A stretch of 64,000 nucleotides of DNA from Sphingomonas sp. AP4-R1 (GTDB lineage Bacteria > Pseudomonadota > Alphaproteobacteria > Sphingomonadales > Sphingomonadaceae), in the NCBI RefSeq assembly GCF_013113735.1, contig NZ_CP053346.1:4540001-4604000 (forward strand), in the 5' to 3' direction. Shown piece after piece: positions 1 through 8,118 of this stretch (position 1 is its first letter; each line of letters starts with the position of its first letter). The position numbers and the translations under genes are program-made. The notes under the pieces were generated by a model. The model saw nothing but the letters and a program-made list of their open reading frames with translations. It made no database searches and had not been told where the DNA came from.

Positions 1-462
1 CGCCGGATCCTCGGCCAGGGCCAGCCCCATCCGGCACACCAGATCGCAGCCGATCGCCAGCGCGGTGAGGAACAGGCGGCCATCGATCCCCCCCTGCCCT
101 TCCGCCCAGGCGAGCGCGGCCGGGATCGGCACCGCATTGGGATGGACCGGAGCGCCATCATGCCCGTCCTCGAAATCGATCGCGTGGGCTAGCGCCCCAT
201 TGGCCAGCGCGGCCAGCGCCGGCGTCGCGCTCGCGCCGCGCCCGATCAGCGTCGCCGATCCCGCGCCGCCTTCGCGGGCCAGATCGGCGAAGGGTTCGCA
301 GCCGGTGCCGAGCGTGGTCGCGGCCATCATCACGCCGATCGCGTCGAGCAGCGAGCGCTTCGTCGCCCGCACGACGGCGGGCGACAGATCCTCATAGGAG
401 GTCGTGACGATATACTCCGCGATCCGGCGCGACAGCCCCTCCGCGTCCTGGGTCCCGTTCAT
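1..462 (-). CDS. MmgE/PrpD family protein (N-terminal part, cut by window edge)
   Basis: The first 154 codons of a minus-strand gene are present and the C-terminus lies outside the window. The ATG at 462 is preceded by a GGAGGA ribosome site about 5 bases upstream. The sequence shows the pattern of the MmgE/PrpD fold: an N-terminal helical segment (SRRIAEYIVTTSYEDLS), then TKRSLLDAIGVMMAATT, and an active-site-like stretch HAIDFEDGHDGAPVHPNAV. The family includes 2-methylcitrate dehydratase, cis-aconitate decarboxylase and iminodisuccinate epimerase, so the substrate cannot be assigned from this fragment. No signal peptide is visible, so a cytoplasmic enzyme is expected. The family is a confident call; the reaction is not. 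Confidence 0.82.
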   Translation of the reverse strand, partial: MNGTQDAEGLSRRIAEYIVTTSYEDLSPAVVRATKRSLLDAIGVMMAATTLGTGCEPFADLAREGGAGSATLIGRGASATPALAALANGALAHAIDFEDGHDGAPVHPNAVPIPAALAWAEGQGGIDGRLFLTALAIGCDLVCRMGLALAEDPA

Positions 463-543
463 ATCGATCCTCCCCTCCCGGCCTTATCGGTGTGGCCAGC
501 TGGAAACCTTCCGGGGGCGTCACCGCGCCCCGGAACGCCTCCC

Positions 544-2595
544 TCAACGCGGCCGATAGCGATCGAACCATGCCAGGATGGCGGCATTCTCGCCCACGAG
601 CTGGGACGGGCGATCCGCGAGGCCGCCGTGGCTGGCGCCGGGCACGCGGATCAGGGTGGTCGGCACCGATCGGATCTGGAGCGCGGCATAGAATTGCTCG
701 GCCTCGCCCGGCGGGGTGCGATGATCCTCCTCGCCCACCATCACCGCCGTCGGCGTCTTCACATTGCCGACGAGGCTCAGCGGCGAGCGGCGCCAATATT
801 GCTCCTGATCCTCCCACGGCATCTTGCCGAACCAATATTTGGCCATCGTGGTATAGCCGTCGGTGGTCAGCACCTCGCTCGTCCAGTTGATCACCGGCTT
901 CTGCGAGACCGCCGCCTTGAAGCGGTCGGTCTTGCCCACGATCCACGCGGTGAGCAGGCCGCCGCCCGATCCGCCCGTGACGAACAGGGCGTTCGGATCG
1001 ACATGCCCGCCCGCGATCGCGGCATCGACGACGCTCATCAGGTCGTCATAATCCTCGCTCGGATAATTGTGGTGGATGCGGTTCGCGAATTCCTCGCCAT
1101 AGGAGGTCGAGCCGCGCGGATTGGCATAGACCACGATATAGCCCGCCGCCGCATACAGCTGATCGTCGGTCGACCAGACCGGGCCGTAGCTGGAGAAGGG
1201 CCCGCCGTGGATCTCCAGGATCATCGGATATTTGCGGTTGGGATCGAAATCGGGCGGTGTCACCATCCACGCATCGATCGGCAGCCCGCCAGCCGAGGAG
1301 GTCACCGCCATCGGCTTGACCTGCCCCAGCGTCTTGCCCTCGAACAGATCGCGGTTGAGGTTCGTCAGGCGCCGCAATTCGCCCCCTCGCCCGACGATCG
1401 CGACATCGCCCGGATGCGTTCCATCCCCCGCCGTAACGGCGACGGCGCCGCTCTTCGAGACGCTGTAATCGCCGCTGGAATACGGCCGGTCGAGTTCGCC
1501 GCTGGCGAGGCCCGACGCCACATTCGTCATGTGGCCGTCCAGCGTCACCCGCGCCACCTTCGTCACGCCGTGATCGGCATAGCTGACGAAGATCGACTTG
1601 CCGTCGCCCGACCATTGCGGATCGCCGAGATCGCGATCGATCGTGGCCAGCACGCGGGCGTTGCTGCCGTCGGCGTTCATCACCGACAGCCGGTTGCTCT
1701 GATTGCCCAGCAATTTGTCGTCATAGCCGACGAACGCGATCAGGCGGCCGTCGGGCGATGTGGCCGGCTGCTCGTCAGGACCGTAGCGCGTGGTCAGCTG
1801 GCGCAGCGCGCCGCTCTCGGCATCCACGGAGAAGATGTCGCTATTCTGGGCGTCGCGCTCCGGATCCTTGCCGCGATTGGCCGAAACCAGCAGGCTGCGG
1901 CTGTTCCCCGCCCAGGCGATGCTGCGGCCATCGTCATAGGGCCCGAAGGTCAGCTGACGGGCGGCGCCGCCATCCGCCGAAACGGTGAAGACGTGACGAT
2001 ATCCCGGACGCAGATAGCCGGCACCGTCCGCCCGGTAGCGCACCTGCCCGATGATCTTCAGCGGCTCCGCCCATTTCGCCCCCTCGGGCTTGGCGATCGG
2101 AGCGCCGAGCTTCTCGCCCTCGCCCGGCACGAACATCGTGAAACCGATCTTCCTGCCGTCCGGCGACCAGGCCATGTCGGACGGCGCCTCGGGCACGGTC
2201 GTGATCGCGGCATTGGTGCCCGTGGCCAGCCAGCGGACATAGATTTGCGGCTTCTGCCCGTCGGCCCGCGCGGAAAAGGCGAGACGGGTGCCGTCCGGCG
2301 ACCAGCGCGGCCGCGAGCTGCCCGCCACGCCCAACGGCGTCTGCTGACCGCTGGCGACATCGACCAGCCAGACCTCATTGCGATCCCCGTCGATCATGAT
2401 GTCGCCGGTGGCGCGCGTATAGGCGATGCGCTTGCCGTCGGGGCTGATCTGCACGTCGCTCGCCTGCGACAACGAGAAGACGTCGCGCGGCCCGAAGCGA
2501 TGGGACGGCGTCGTCGCATCCGCCACCGGCTGCCCGGCCTGGGCCACAGCCGCGCTCCCAACGAGCAGAGAGAGCATCATAGCGGGCCGGAACAT
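544..2595 (-). CDS. S9 family serine peptidase (prolyl oligopeptidase/acylaminoacyl-peptidase type), exported
   Basis: A 683-residue secreted serine peptidase. The ATG at 2595 is chosen because GGAG lies 7 bases upstream and a clean signal peptide follows (MFRPAMMLSLLVGSAAVAQA); an in-frame TTG lies four codons earlier. The N-terminal ~400 residues carry TolB/PD40-like beta-propeller repeats (ISPDGKRIAYTRA, WSPDGTRLAFSA, TSPDGRLIAFVG). The C-terminal alpha/beta-hydrolase domain has the nucleophile motif GGSGGG (Ser543), Asp624 in EEDHRTPPGE and His656 in GASHGG, a complete catalytic triad. Such enzymes cleave peptides in the periplasm, often N-blocked or after proline. It appears to be transcribed alone. 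Family call is strong; substrate preference is unknown. Confidence 0.92.
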   Translation of the reverse strand: MFRPAMMLSLLVGSAAVAQAGQPVADATTPSHRFGPRDVFSLSQASDVQISPDGKRIAYTRATGDIMIDGDRNEVWLVDVASGQQTPLGVAGSSRPRWSPDGTRLAFSARADGQKPQIYVRWLATGTNAAITTVPEAPSDMAWSPDGRKIGFTMFVPGEGEKLGAPIAKPEGAKWAEPLKIIGQVRYRADGAGYLRPGYRHVFTVSADGGAARQLTFGPYDDGRSIAWAGNSRSLLVSANRGKDPERDAQNSDIFSVDAESGALRQLTTRYGPDEQPATSPDGRLIAFVGYDDKLLGNQSNRLSVMNADGSNARVLATIDRDLGDPQWSGDGKSIFVSYADHGVTKVARVTLDGHMTNVASGLASGELDRPYSSGDYSVSKSGAVAVTAGDGTHPGDVAIVGRGGELRRLTNLNRDLFEGKTLGQVKPMAVTSSAGGLPIDAWMVTPPDFDPNRKYPMILEIHGGPFSSYGPVWSTDDQLYAAAGYIVVYANPRGSTSYGEEFANRIHHNYPSEDYDDLMSVVDAAIAGGHVDPNALFVTGGSGGGLLTAWIVGKTDRFKAAVSQKPVINWTSEVLTTDGYTTMAKYWFGKMPWEDQEQYWRRSPLSLVGNVKTPTAVMVGEEDHRTPPGEAEQFYAALQIRSVPTTLIRVPGASHGGLADRPSQLVGENAAILAWFDRYRPR

Positions 2596-2710
2596 GGGCA
2601 ACTCCAATCAGACGACATCATCGAGATGTGGCAGATAGACCGCCTCGGACCGCACAAACAATGGCGGCGTTGCCCCGCGTCCGCCCCGGCCTCCCGCTGC
2701 CGCAGTCACC

Positions 2711-3415
2711 TCATTCCCCGGTGGCGCCCGCCGTTACCGCCTGGACGCGCAGCCGCGGGAAAACCACCTCGATCGGCTTGGTGTCGGGCAGAACGTACAC
2801 ATAGCCGCCTTTCTTCTGGAAGAGCGGGCGCAGGAGCTTGCCGTAGAACAGCTTGGGCACGTTGATGCAGCCGAAGGTGATGCGATTGTCGTCGGCGGTG
2901 AGCGACAGCATCCGCTCGCGCCGCCTTTCTCGGGCGCCGACATCCTTGGGAATCGGATGGAGCGCGACGGAGGTCGCATAGTCCACCCACAGCACGCGCT
3001 CCCCTGCCACCGGCAATCCGAACTTGGCGAGAAAGCGCCCGGCGGGTGTCGTCTTTTCTGCGGGGCCGAGATCGGCCAGCTTCTTGCTGCCGACACCGGG
3101 GCTGGCATCATCGCCCTCGGCAAGGCCGAGCAACACGGGCACCGCGTCCAGCGATCCGCCCTTCGCATCGAACAGGAACAGCGCGGCCCGTTTCTTGTCG
3201 ACGACAAGCCAGGGCAGGCCATGATTGTCCTTTGACGCGAGCACCCATGCGATCACGCGCGCGGCTTCCGCGGACGGACTGATCTGCGCCTTGGCCTTGT
3301 CGGCCGGGGCTTCGATGCCAACGGGTCCGGCCGGCGCGGGCTTGGGCGGGCGAGCGTTCGACCAGGTCGGAATCATCAGCACGATTCCGGCGAGCAGCCG
3401 CAGGATCAGGATCAT
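2711..3415 (-). CDS. L,D-transpeptidase-like (YkuD-fold) exported protein
   Basis: A 234-residue protein with a signal peptide (MILILRLLAGIVLMIPTWSNA). The ATG at 3415 starts directly with this peptide; GTG codons at 3418 and 3451 are in frame and could extend it. The core resembles the YkuD/L,D-transpeptidase fold: a beta-strand region around WLVVDKKRAALFLFDA, TTPAGRF, ALHPIP, and the catalytic-cysteine segment ITFGCINVP with Cys183. In canonical enzymes the cysteine motif is (S/T)HGC; here Phe replaces His. A tailored 'x-GCINVP' form recurs in a subset of the family as far as I recall, so activity is possible but unproven. It lies 92 bases downstream of a small coiled-coil lipoprotein on the same strand, which suggests a cell-envelope role. 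Confidence 0.75.
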   Translation of the reverse strand: MILILRLLAGIVLMIPTWSNARPPKPAPAGPVGIEAPADKAKAQISPSAEAARVIAWVLASKDNHGLPWLVVDKKRAALFLFDAKGGSLDAVPVLLGLAEGDDASPGVGSKKLADLGPAEKTTPAGRFLAKFGLPVAGERVLWVDYATSVALHPIPKDVGARERRRERMLSLTADDNRITFGCINVPKLFYGKLLRPLFQKKGGYVYVLPDTKPIEVVFPRLRVQAVTAGATGE

Positions 3416-3437
3416 CACTCTCGAACGCTCAAACAGG

Positions 3438-3466
3438 TTCGGCCGCCTCACGCGGAGACGGCCGAA
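3438..3466 (-). terminator. Weak hairpin between lipoprotein and L,D-transpeptidase-like gene
   Basis: An 8-bp inverted repeat TTCGGCCG / CGGCCGAA with a 13-base loop sits between the lipoprotein stop and the next gene on the minus strand. There is only a short T-run (CTGTTTGAG) after it, so partial attenuation is more likely than full termination. Confidence 0.35.
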
Positions 3467-3507
3467 ACAGGAAAAACAGGCAGGTCAGTCCGTCGCGCGG
3501 GGCGCGA

Positions 3508-3819
3508 TCAATGGCGCGCTTGCTTCGCGCGCTTCGCTTCCTGCACCGTCAGCCGCTGATCGAGGCCATCGACGCGCCCGTTGATCTGGTCGAGCCGCTG
3601 GCCATTATTCTGCGCCTGCCCGGATGCGGCCTGCGCCTCCGCCAACGCCGATTTGGCGGTGCCGTCCGTTTCCTGCAATTTCGCCTCAAGCGTGCCGACG
3701 CGCTGGCTCACGGGGGCGATCTGTTCGCGCACATAGGATTTCGTCGCGCAGCCACCGAGACCCATGGCACCCACCAAAGTTACCACAGCCAGCGCAGATT
3801 TCGACACAAATGGGGACAT
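3508..3819 (-). CDS. Small outer-membrane lipoprotein with coiled-coil (Lpp-like)
   Basis: A 103-residue protein from the ATG at 3819. Residues 1-24 are a lipoprotein signal with lipobox LGGC (Cys24), followed by ATKSYVREQ. The remainder is a heptad-rich, Ala/Gln/Asp-rich helix predicted to form a trimeric or dimeric coiled coil, as in Lpp/OprI-type lipoproteins. It ends KQARH rather than with the C-terminal lysine that Braun lipoprotein uses for covalent attachment to peptidoglycan, so covalent tethering by the adjacent L,D-transpeptidase-like protein is not obvious. Confidence that this is a real lipoprotein gene is high; function is inferred only from architecture. Confidence 0.8.
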   Translation of the reverse strand: MSPFVSKSALAVVTLVGAMGLGGCATKSYVREQIAPVSQRVGTLEAKLQETDGTAKSALAEAQAASGQAQNNGQRLDQINGRVDGLDQRLTVQEAKRAKQARH

Positions 3820-3983
3820 CGCATATCTTCCAGTCGTTAAACGATTGGAACAATCAAGCCGAGGAAGGATAGGCCTGCAATCCCGATCTGTTCGAATGTG
3901 CATCTTCTCCGGCCAGCGGTTTACCGCAATTTTCACATCGCACGGCTGGGGCGCTTCATCGCATCTTCCGCCGCGCATCTGTG

Positions 3984-4583
3984 CTATTTCTTCGTGCTTC
4001 TCAACTTTCGTTTCGGATCCGCAGCGAACGGATCCGCTGGTATGTCGTCGGATGCCCGTTCGTCGGGACCCGCCTTCACCGGCTTGTCCCGTTGCGCCTC
4101 GACACAGGTGCGCAATTCCACCACTGCGGCACCGCTGCCATCGAGGGCCAGCCGCTCGACCGGAACGTCGCCGCGAAAGATCTGGAGGATCTTCGACGTC
4201 GCGAAGAAGGTCGGGAATTTCGTCTCGAAACTGGTCACGAACCCCTGTTTTCCCTCGGACACCATGCCGACGGCGAAATGCTTCGTATAGCCGCCATTCG
4301 AAAGGCGGAAGTCGAGCTTGAGCCGATCCTGCGGCTTGATCGACCAATGCGTGTTCAGCACCGACAGATGGTTTTTCCCGTCGAGATCGAGGCCGAGGAG
4401 CAGGGTCGTCTCGCCGGGCCGATCGAACGTCCGGGTGACGAAGCATCCCGACCCATCCTTGCTGGGCGCGACGGTCCAGCCGCCGATATCGCGCGATGCA
4501 TAGGGGCCGGCGATCGCGGCGGCACTCGCGAAAAGCCCTGTCGCGCAGGCCAGCAGAAGCGCCGATTGTCTCATGATGGCCAT
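3984..4583 (-). CDS. Exported protein of unknown function
   Basis: A 199-residue protein. The start at 4583 is set by GGAGG placed 8 bases upstream of the ATG; longer reading frames upstream look non-coding. Residues 1-23 form a signal peptide ending ASAAAIA. The mature part contains IGGWTVAPSKDGSGCF, a Leu/Asp-rich strand region (TTLLLGLDLDGKNHLSVL) and a lysine/arginine-rich tail with DPFAADPKRKLRSTKK. Two cysteines (in GSGCFVT and ELRTCVEA) could form a disulfide. It resembles the small 'invasion-associated locus B'-like or general periplasmic beta-sandwich proteins only vaguely, and I do not assign a function. Confidence 0.75.
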   Translation of the reverse strand: MAIMRQSALLLACATGLFASAAAIAGPYASRDIGGWTVAPSKDGSGCFVTRTFDRPGETTLLLGLDLDGKNHLSVLNTHWSIKPQDRLKLDFRLSNGGYTKHFAVGMVSEGKQGFVTSFETKFPTFFATSKILQIFRGDVPVERLALDGSGAAVVELRTCVEAQRDKPVKAGPDERASDDIPADPFAADPKRKLRSTKK

Positions 4584-4653
4584 AGTCCTTTCCTCCACGC
4601 CGATGCCGGAAACCCATCGAACACGGAGCAACGCACGATCGCCTGCCGCCGGT

Positions 4654-4929
4654 TCAGAGAAGCGGAGCGAGCGGCGGCCGCAGATCCAGCCGCCGCTCCG
4701 CGACTTCGCCGAACCGGCGATCGGGAAACACCGTTTTCCAGATGTCGCAGGTGGCGCCGATCTGGCACAATTCGACGAGCGTGCGATCCTCATCGGGGGT
4801 CCATGGCCTGGAGGGCGGCCAGGCCGGTCGGCGTCGGGATCGTCTCATGGCCGCCCGATAGTGCGGGCGGGATTCCCCGGTCCAGCCCCAAAAACAGATC
4901 TTCGGGTTCGGTGCCGAAAAGCCGGCCAT
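4654..4929 (-). CDS. Small Myb/SANT-like helix-turn-helix protein (putative)
   Basis: A 91-codon frame whose C-terminal half reads RPWTPDEDRTLVELCQIGA followed by TCDIWKTVFPDRRFGEVAERR. The tryptophan-Pro-Asp-Glu-Asp opening, a middle tryptophan, and a third helix with arginines match the SANT/Myb-like DNA-binding pattern seen in small proteobacterial proteins. The start is uncertain: ATG 4929 or the internal ATG 4848, neither with a strong ribosome site. A hairpin at 4941-4966 separates it from the DUF4198 gene upstream. The role is unknown; the N-terminal 30 residues are of low complexity and may not be translated. Confidence 0.45.
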   Translation of the reverse strand: MAGFSAPNPKICFWGWTGESRPHYRAAMRRSRRRPAWPPSRPWTPDEDRTLVELCQIGATCDIWKTVFPDRRFGEVAERRLDLRPPLAPLL

Positions 4930-4940
4930 CCTGCCGCGTC

Positions 4941-4966
4941 ATGGGATGAGCCCGCGCCCATCCCAT
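4941..4966 (-). terminator. Hairpin downstream of the DUF4198 gene
   Basis: A perfect 8-bp inverted repeat ATGGGATG / CATCCCAT with a 10-base loop, 10 bases after the stop of the DUF4198 gene. No T-run follows on the minus strand, so termination strength is uncertain. Confidence 0.4.
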
Positions 4967-4976
4967 CGCCTCAGCG

Positions 4977-5798
4977 CTACATCGCTTCGAACGCGAGCGT
5001 CACCGAATAGCTGTAATAAGGCGCCGCCGCCGTCTGCGGTGCCGCGTCCCGATGTCGGACGAGAAGGAGGTAGCGGCCGGCATCGGGTGGCGTGAGGCTG
5101 AACCGGCCGTCCGCGCCCGTGATCGCATCCGGCAAGGTCTTCCGGCCGTCATAATAGCCGGCCTCCCGGAAGGCCGAAACGGTCGCGCCCGGCAACGGCT
5201 TGCCCTGATACAGGATCTCGAACGCGATCGGCTCCCCCTTCCCCGCCGCCGTCGGATCGCCGAGCGGATGGATTTCCAGCCCCGTGCCCCGCGGCTTCAG
5301 CGCGCCGGCCGCTCCCGGATGGCCGCGCAGCACATAGGCATCGGCCAGCGTGGTACTCTGCACCTTGAGGATCGTCGCGCCGGCCGGCGCGGCCGCATCT
5401 TCGCCCAAAACCTTCCACGTGGCGCCGTCCCGCACCATCCGGTTCATCCGGCCGAGCCGCTGGCCGGACGAGATGCGCCAGATCCCTTCCGCCGACAGCG
5501 GCGCTTCGGCGACGGTGCGATCCCCGAGACGGGTCGGCGCCGCCAATCGGACGGTCGTGCCATTCGGCCCCGTCGCTTCGAACGGAGCATTGTCCATGCC
5601 GATTTCGGGCCGGAACGCATCCTCGCTGAAGGCCGCCTCGATGCCGATCGCGCTGCGCGTGCCCACGTCGAATACCGACGGAAGCACGTAAGGCATGTGA
5701 GCGGCCGCCGGCGGCGCCAGCATCAACACCCCCAGCGCGCCCCGCAGCGCCATCGCGCCACGTTTCCGCTCCGCCATAACCCGATCCCGCCGCGTCAT
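4977..5798 (-). CDS. DUF4198 domain periplasmic protein (metal-uptake associated)
   Basis: A 273-residue exported protein. The ATG at 5798 is preceded by GGAGG at the usual distance; the signal peptide runs to about residue 33 (LGVLMLAPPAAAHMPYVLPS). The 'AHMPYVLP' start after cleavage, the tandem beta-sandwich layout and the 'GADGRFSLTPPDAGRYLLLVRHR' type C-terminal strand (residues ~230-255) are characteristic of DUF4198/NikK-like proteins, which often sit beside TBDRs for metals and bind or pass on metal in the periplasm. It is divergent from a heme-type TBDR with a Fur-box-like sequence between them, so iron repression is likely. The exact ligand is not known. Confidence 0.82.
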   Translation of the reverse strand: MTRRDRVMAERKRGAMALRGALGVLMLAPPAAAHMPYVLPSVFDVGTRSAIGIEAAFSEDAFRPEIGMDNAPFEATGPNGTTVRLAAPTRLGDRTVAEAPLSAEGIWRISSGQRLGRMNRMVRDGATWKVLGEDAAAPAGATILKVQSTTLADAYVLRGHPGAAGALKPRGTGLEIHPLGDPTAAGKGEPIAFEILYQGKPLPGATVSAFREAGYYDGRKTLPDAITGADGRFSLTPPDAGRYLLLVRHRDAAPQTAAAPYYSYSVTLAFEAM

Positions 5799-5824
5799 TC
5801 CATCCTCCATCACCCCCTCTTGCT

Positions 5825-5843
5825 AACGAGAACGATTCGCAAT
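5825..5843. promoter_or_regulatory. Putative Fur box between DUF4198 gene and heme-type TBDR
   Basis: AACGAGAACGATTCGCAAT (reverse: ATTGCGAATCGTTCTCGTT) closely resembles the proteobacterial Fur consensus of the form TGCGAATNNTTCTCATT. It lies in the 70-bp divergent intergenic region, about 30 bases upstream of each start codon, where it could repress both genes when iron is plentiful. Confidence 0.65.
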
Positions 5844-5871
5844 AGCAACAAGATGAGAAGGGGAATGATCC

Positions 5872-8106
5872 ATGAAGTCGAGTTACCTGACCGGCGCCGC
5901 CCTCGCGGCGCTGATCCTGTCGTCGCCGGTCCATGCCGCCGACCTGTCCGCCGCCGATGTCGGCGCCGCTGCCGACGGCACGAGCGAAGCCGAACAGATC
6001 ACCGTGACGGCCACGCGCACCGAAAAGTCCGTGATTGATGTGCCGGCGACCGTGTCCGTCATCGACGCATCCACCATCACCGATCGCTTCGTGAACGATA
6101 TCAAGGATCTGATCCGTTACGAGCCCGGCGTCGCCGTCCGCCGCGCCCCCGCCCGCTTCACGGCGGCCGGCGCCTCCACCGGGCGTGATCGCAACAGCGG
6201 CTTCAACATTCGCGGGCTTGAGGGCAATCGCGTGCTGATCACCGTCGATGGCGTGCGTGTGCCGGACGGGTTCAGCTTCGGCGCGCAGTCCGTGGGCCGG
6301 GGCGACTATGTCGACCTTGATCTGGTCAAGTCGGTTGAGATCCTGCGCGGCCCGGCCTCCGCGCTTTACGGCTCCGACGGTGTGGCCGGCGCGGTGAGCT
6401 TCATCACCAAGGACCCGGCGGATTTCCTGAAGGACGGCAAGACGATCGCGGGCGGCGCCCGCGTCGGATACGACAGTTCGGACGAAAGCTGGAGCGAGAG
6501 CGCCGTCCTCGCCGGCAAGTCGGGCCAGTTCTCGGCGATGGTCGCCTACACCCGCCGCGACGGCAAGGAACTGGACAACAAAGGCACGAACGACAGCGCC
6601 AACACCGATCGCACCACGCCCAATCCGCAGGATACGGCGTCCAACGCGGTGCTCGGCCGGGTCGTGTGGCAGCCGTCCGACGCGCATCGCGTGCGCGCCA
6701 CCTACGAGCATTTCGATTCCGACGTGGATACGAACGTGCTGAGCGCGATCGCCAAGCCGCCGCTCGCCTCCACCTCGGTTCTCGGTCTCACCGCCGCCGA
6801 CGATACGAAGCGTGATCGTGCGACCCTCGACTATCGTTACATCGGCGAAGGGCTGATCTCGGGCGTCCGCGCCGCCGCCTGGTGGCAGAACAGCCGCACG
6901 CTGCAGGATGCGCTGGAGGATCGCAACACGGCCGCCGATCGCCGCCGCATCAATCGCTTCAACAATCGCGTCTATGGCGCGATGCTGCAGCTGGAAAGCA
7001 AGGCGTCGATCGCCGGCACCGAGCATCTGTTCGTCTATGGCGCGGATTATAGCCGCACCCGCCAGACCGGCGTGCGCGACGGCACCGTGCCGCCTGCGGG
7101 CGAAGTCTATCCGACGCGCGCCTTTCCCACCACGAACTACAGCCTCGTCGGCCTGTTCGCACAGGACGAGATCCGCATCGCGGACGGCCTCGTCACGCTC
7201 TATCCGGCGCTGCGCTGGGATCATTACAAGCTGGATCCGAAGGCCGACGCCCTGTTCACCGGCTTCGTACCGAGCAAACAAAGCGGATCGAAGCTCACCC
7301 CCCGCATCGGCGCGGTGGTGAAACCGATCGAGCAGATCCGCCTGTTCGCCAATTACACACAGGGTTTCAAGGCGCCCGAGCCCAACCAGATCAACAACAG
7401 CTTCGCCAATGTGGTGGCCAATTACCGCTCGGTCCCGAACCCGGACCTGAAGCCCGAAAGCAGCCGCAGCGTCGAGGGCGGCATCCGCTTCGCCGGCAGC
7501 GGCGCGACGGCCGAGCTGGTCGCGTTCAGCAGCCGCTTCCGCAACTTCATCGATCAGATCCAGGTGCGCGGCAGCTTCACCGCCGCCGATCCGGCCGTCT
7601 ATCAGTACGTCAATCTCGGCCGGGTGAAGATCCACGGGATCGAGGCGAAGGGCGATTATCGTCTGCCGCAGGGCTTCGGCGTGCGGACCGCGCTGAGCTG
7701 GGCGAAGGGCTCCGTGCGGCAGGCCGGCGTGGCGGGCACGCGCCCGCTCGACAGCGTCGAGCCGTTCAAGTTCGTCGCCGGCGCCTTCTACCAGCCCGAG
7801 GGCGGCCCGTTCCGCGCCGAGATCGTCACCACCCATTCGGCCGGCAAGAAAGTCTCGCGCACGAACAACAGCTGCAACACCACCACGACGAGCTGCTTCA
7901 CGCCGTCGGGCTTCTGGATCGTCGATGCGACCGCCTCGTTCCGGATCCTCGATCATGCGACGATCCGCGCCGGCCTGTTCAACATCTTCGACAAGAAATA
8001 TTTCTGGTGGAGCGATGTGCGCGGCCTCGCCGCGACCTCGTCGATCCGGGATGCCTACAGCCAGCCGGGCCGCAATTTCGGCCTTTCGCTCGCCGCGACC
8101 TTCTGA
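5872..8106 (+). CDS. TonB-dependent receptor, hemoglobin/heme/transferrin family
   Basis: A 744-residue outer-membrane receptor. Signal peptide to about residue 22 (SSPVHA); TonB box near EQITVTATR; plug domain ~45-170 with IRGLEGNRVLITVDG and EILRGPASALYGSDGVAG; 22-strand barrel ending in the terminal-aromatic SLAATF. It matches the hemoglobin/transferrin/lactoferrin receptor family: FKAP at residues 499-502 and NPDL at 523-526 correspond to the FRAP and NPNL boxes of HemR/HmbR-type receptors. However, no histidine lies between the two boxes, the place of a known heme ligand, so heme as ligand is not certain. The Fur-box-like element upstream supports a role in iron supply. It is followed after 12 bases by a DUF6607 gene in the same operon. 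Confidence 0.9.
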   Translation: MKSSYLTGAALAALILSSPVHAADLSAADVGAAADGTSEAEQITVTATRTEKSVIDVPATVSVIDASTITDRFVNDIKDLIRYEPGVAVRRAPARFTAAGASTGRDRNSGFNIRGLEGNRVLITVDGVRVPDGFSFGAQSVGRGDYVDLDLVKSVEILRGPASALYGSDGVAGAVSFITKDPADFLKDGKTIAGGARVGYDSSDESWSESAVLAGKSGQFSAMVAYTRRDGKELDNKGTNDSANTDRTTPNPQDTASNAVLGRVVWQPSDAHRVRATYEHFDSDVDTNVLSAIAKPPLASTSVLGLTAADDTKRDRATLDYRYIGEGLISGVRAAAWWQNSRTLQDALEDRNTAADRRRINRFNNRVYGAMLQLESKASIAGTEHLFVYGADYSRTRQTGVRDGTVPPAGEVYPTRAFPTTNYSLVGLFAQDEIRIADGLVTLYPALRWDHYKLDPKADALFTGFVPSKQSGSKLTPRIGAVVKPIEQIRLFANYTQGFKAPEPNQINNSFANVVANYRSVPNPDLKPESSRSVEGGIRFAGSGATAELVAFSSRFRNFIDQIQVRGSFTAADPAVYQYVNLGRVKIHGIEAKGDYRLPQGFGVRTALSWAKGSVRQAGVAGTRPLDSVEPFKFVAGAFYQPEGGPFRAEIVTTHSAGKKVSRTNNSCNTTTTSCFTPSGFWIVDATASFRILDHATIRAGLFNIFDKKYFWWSDVRGLAATSSIRDAYSQPGRNFGLSLAATF

Positions 8107-8118
8107 GGACCAACGATC

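Noticed and set aside
490..2865. Long open frame of 791 codons on the plus strand
   Set aside because: Antisense to the S9 peptidase gene, whose catalytic triad and signal peptide prove the minus strand is coding. High GC removes stops in shadow frames.
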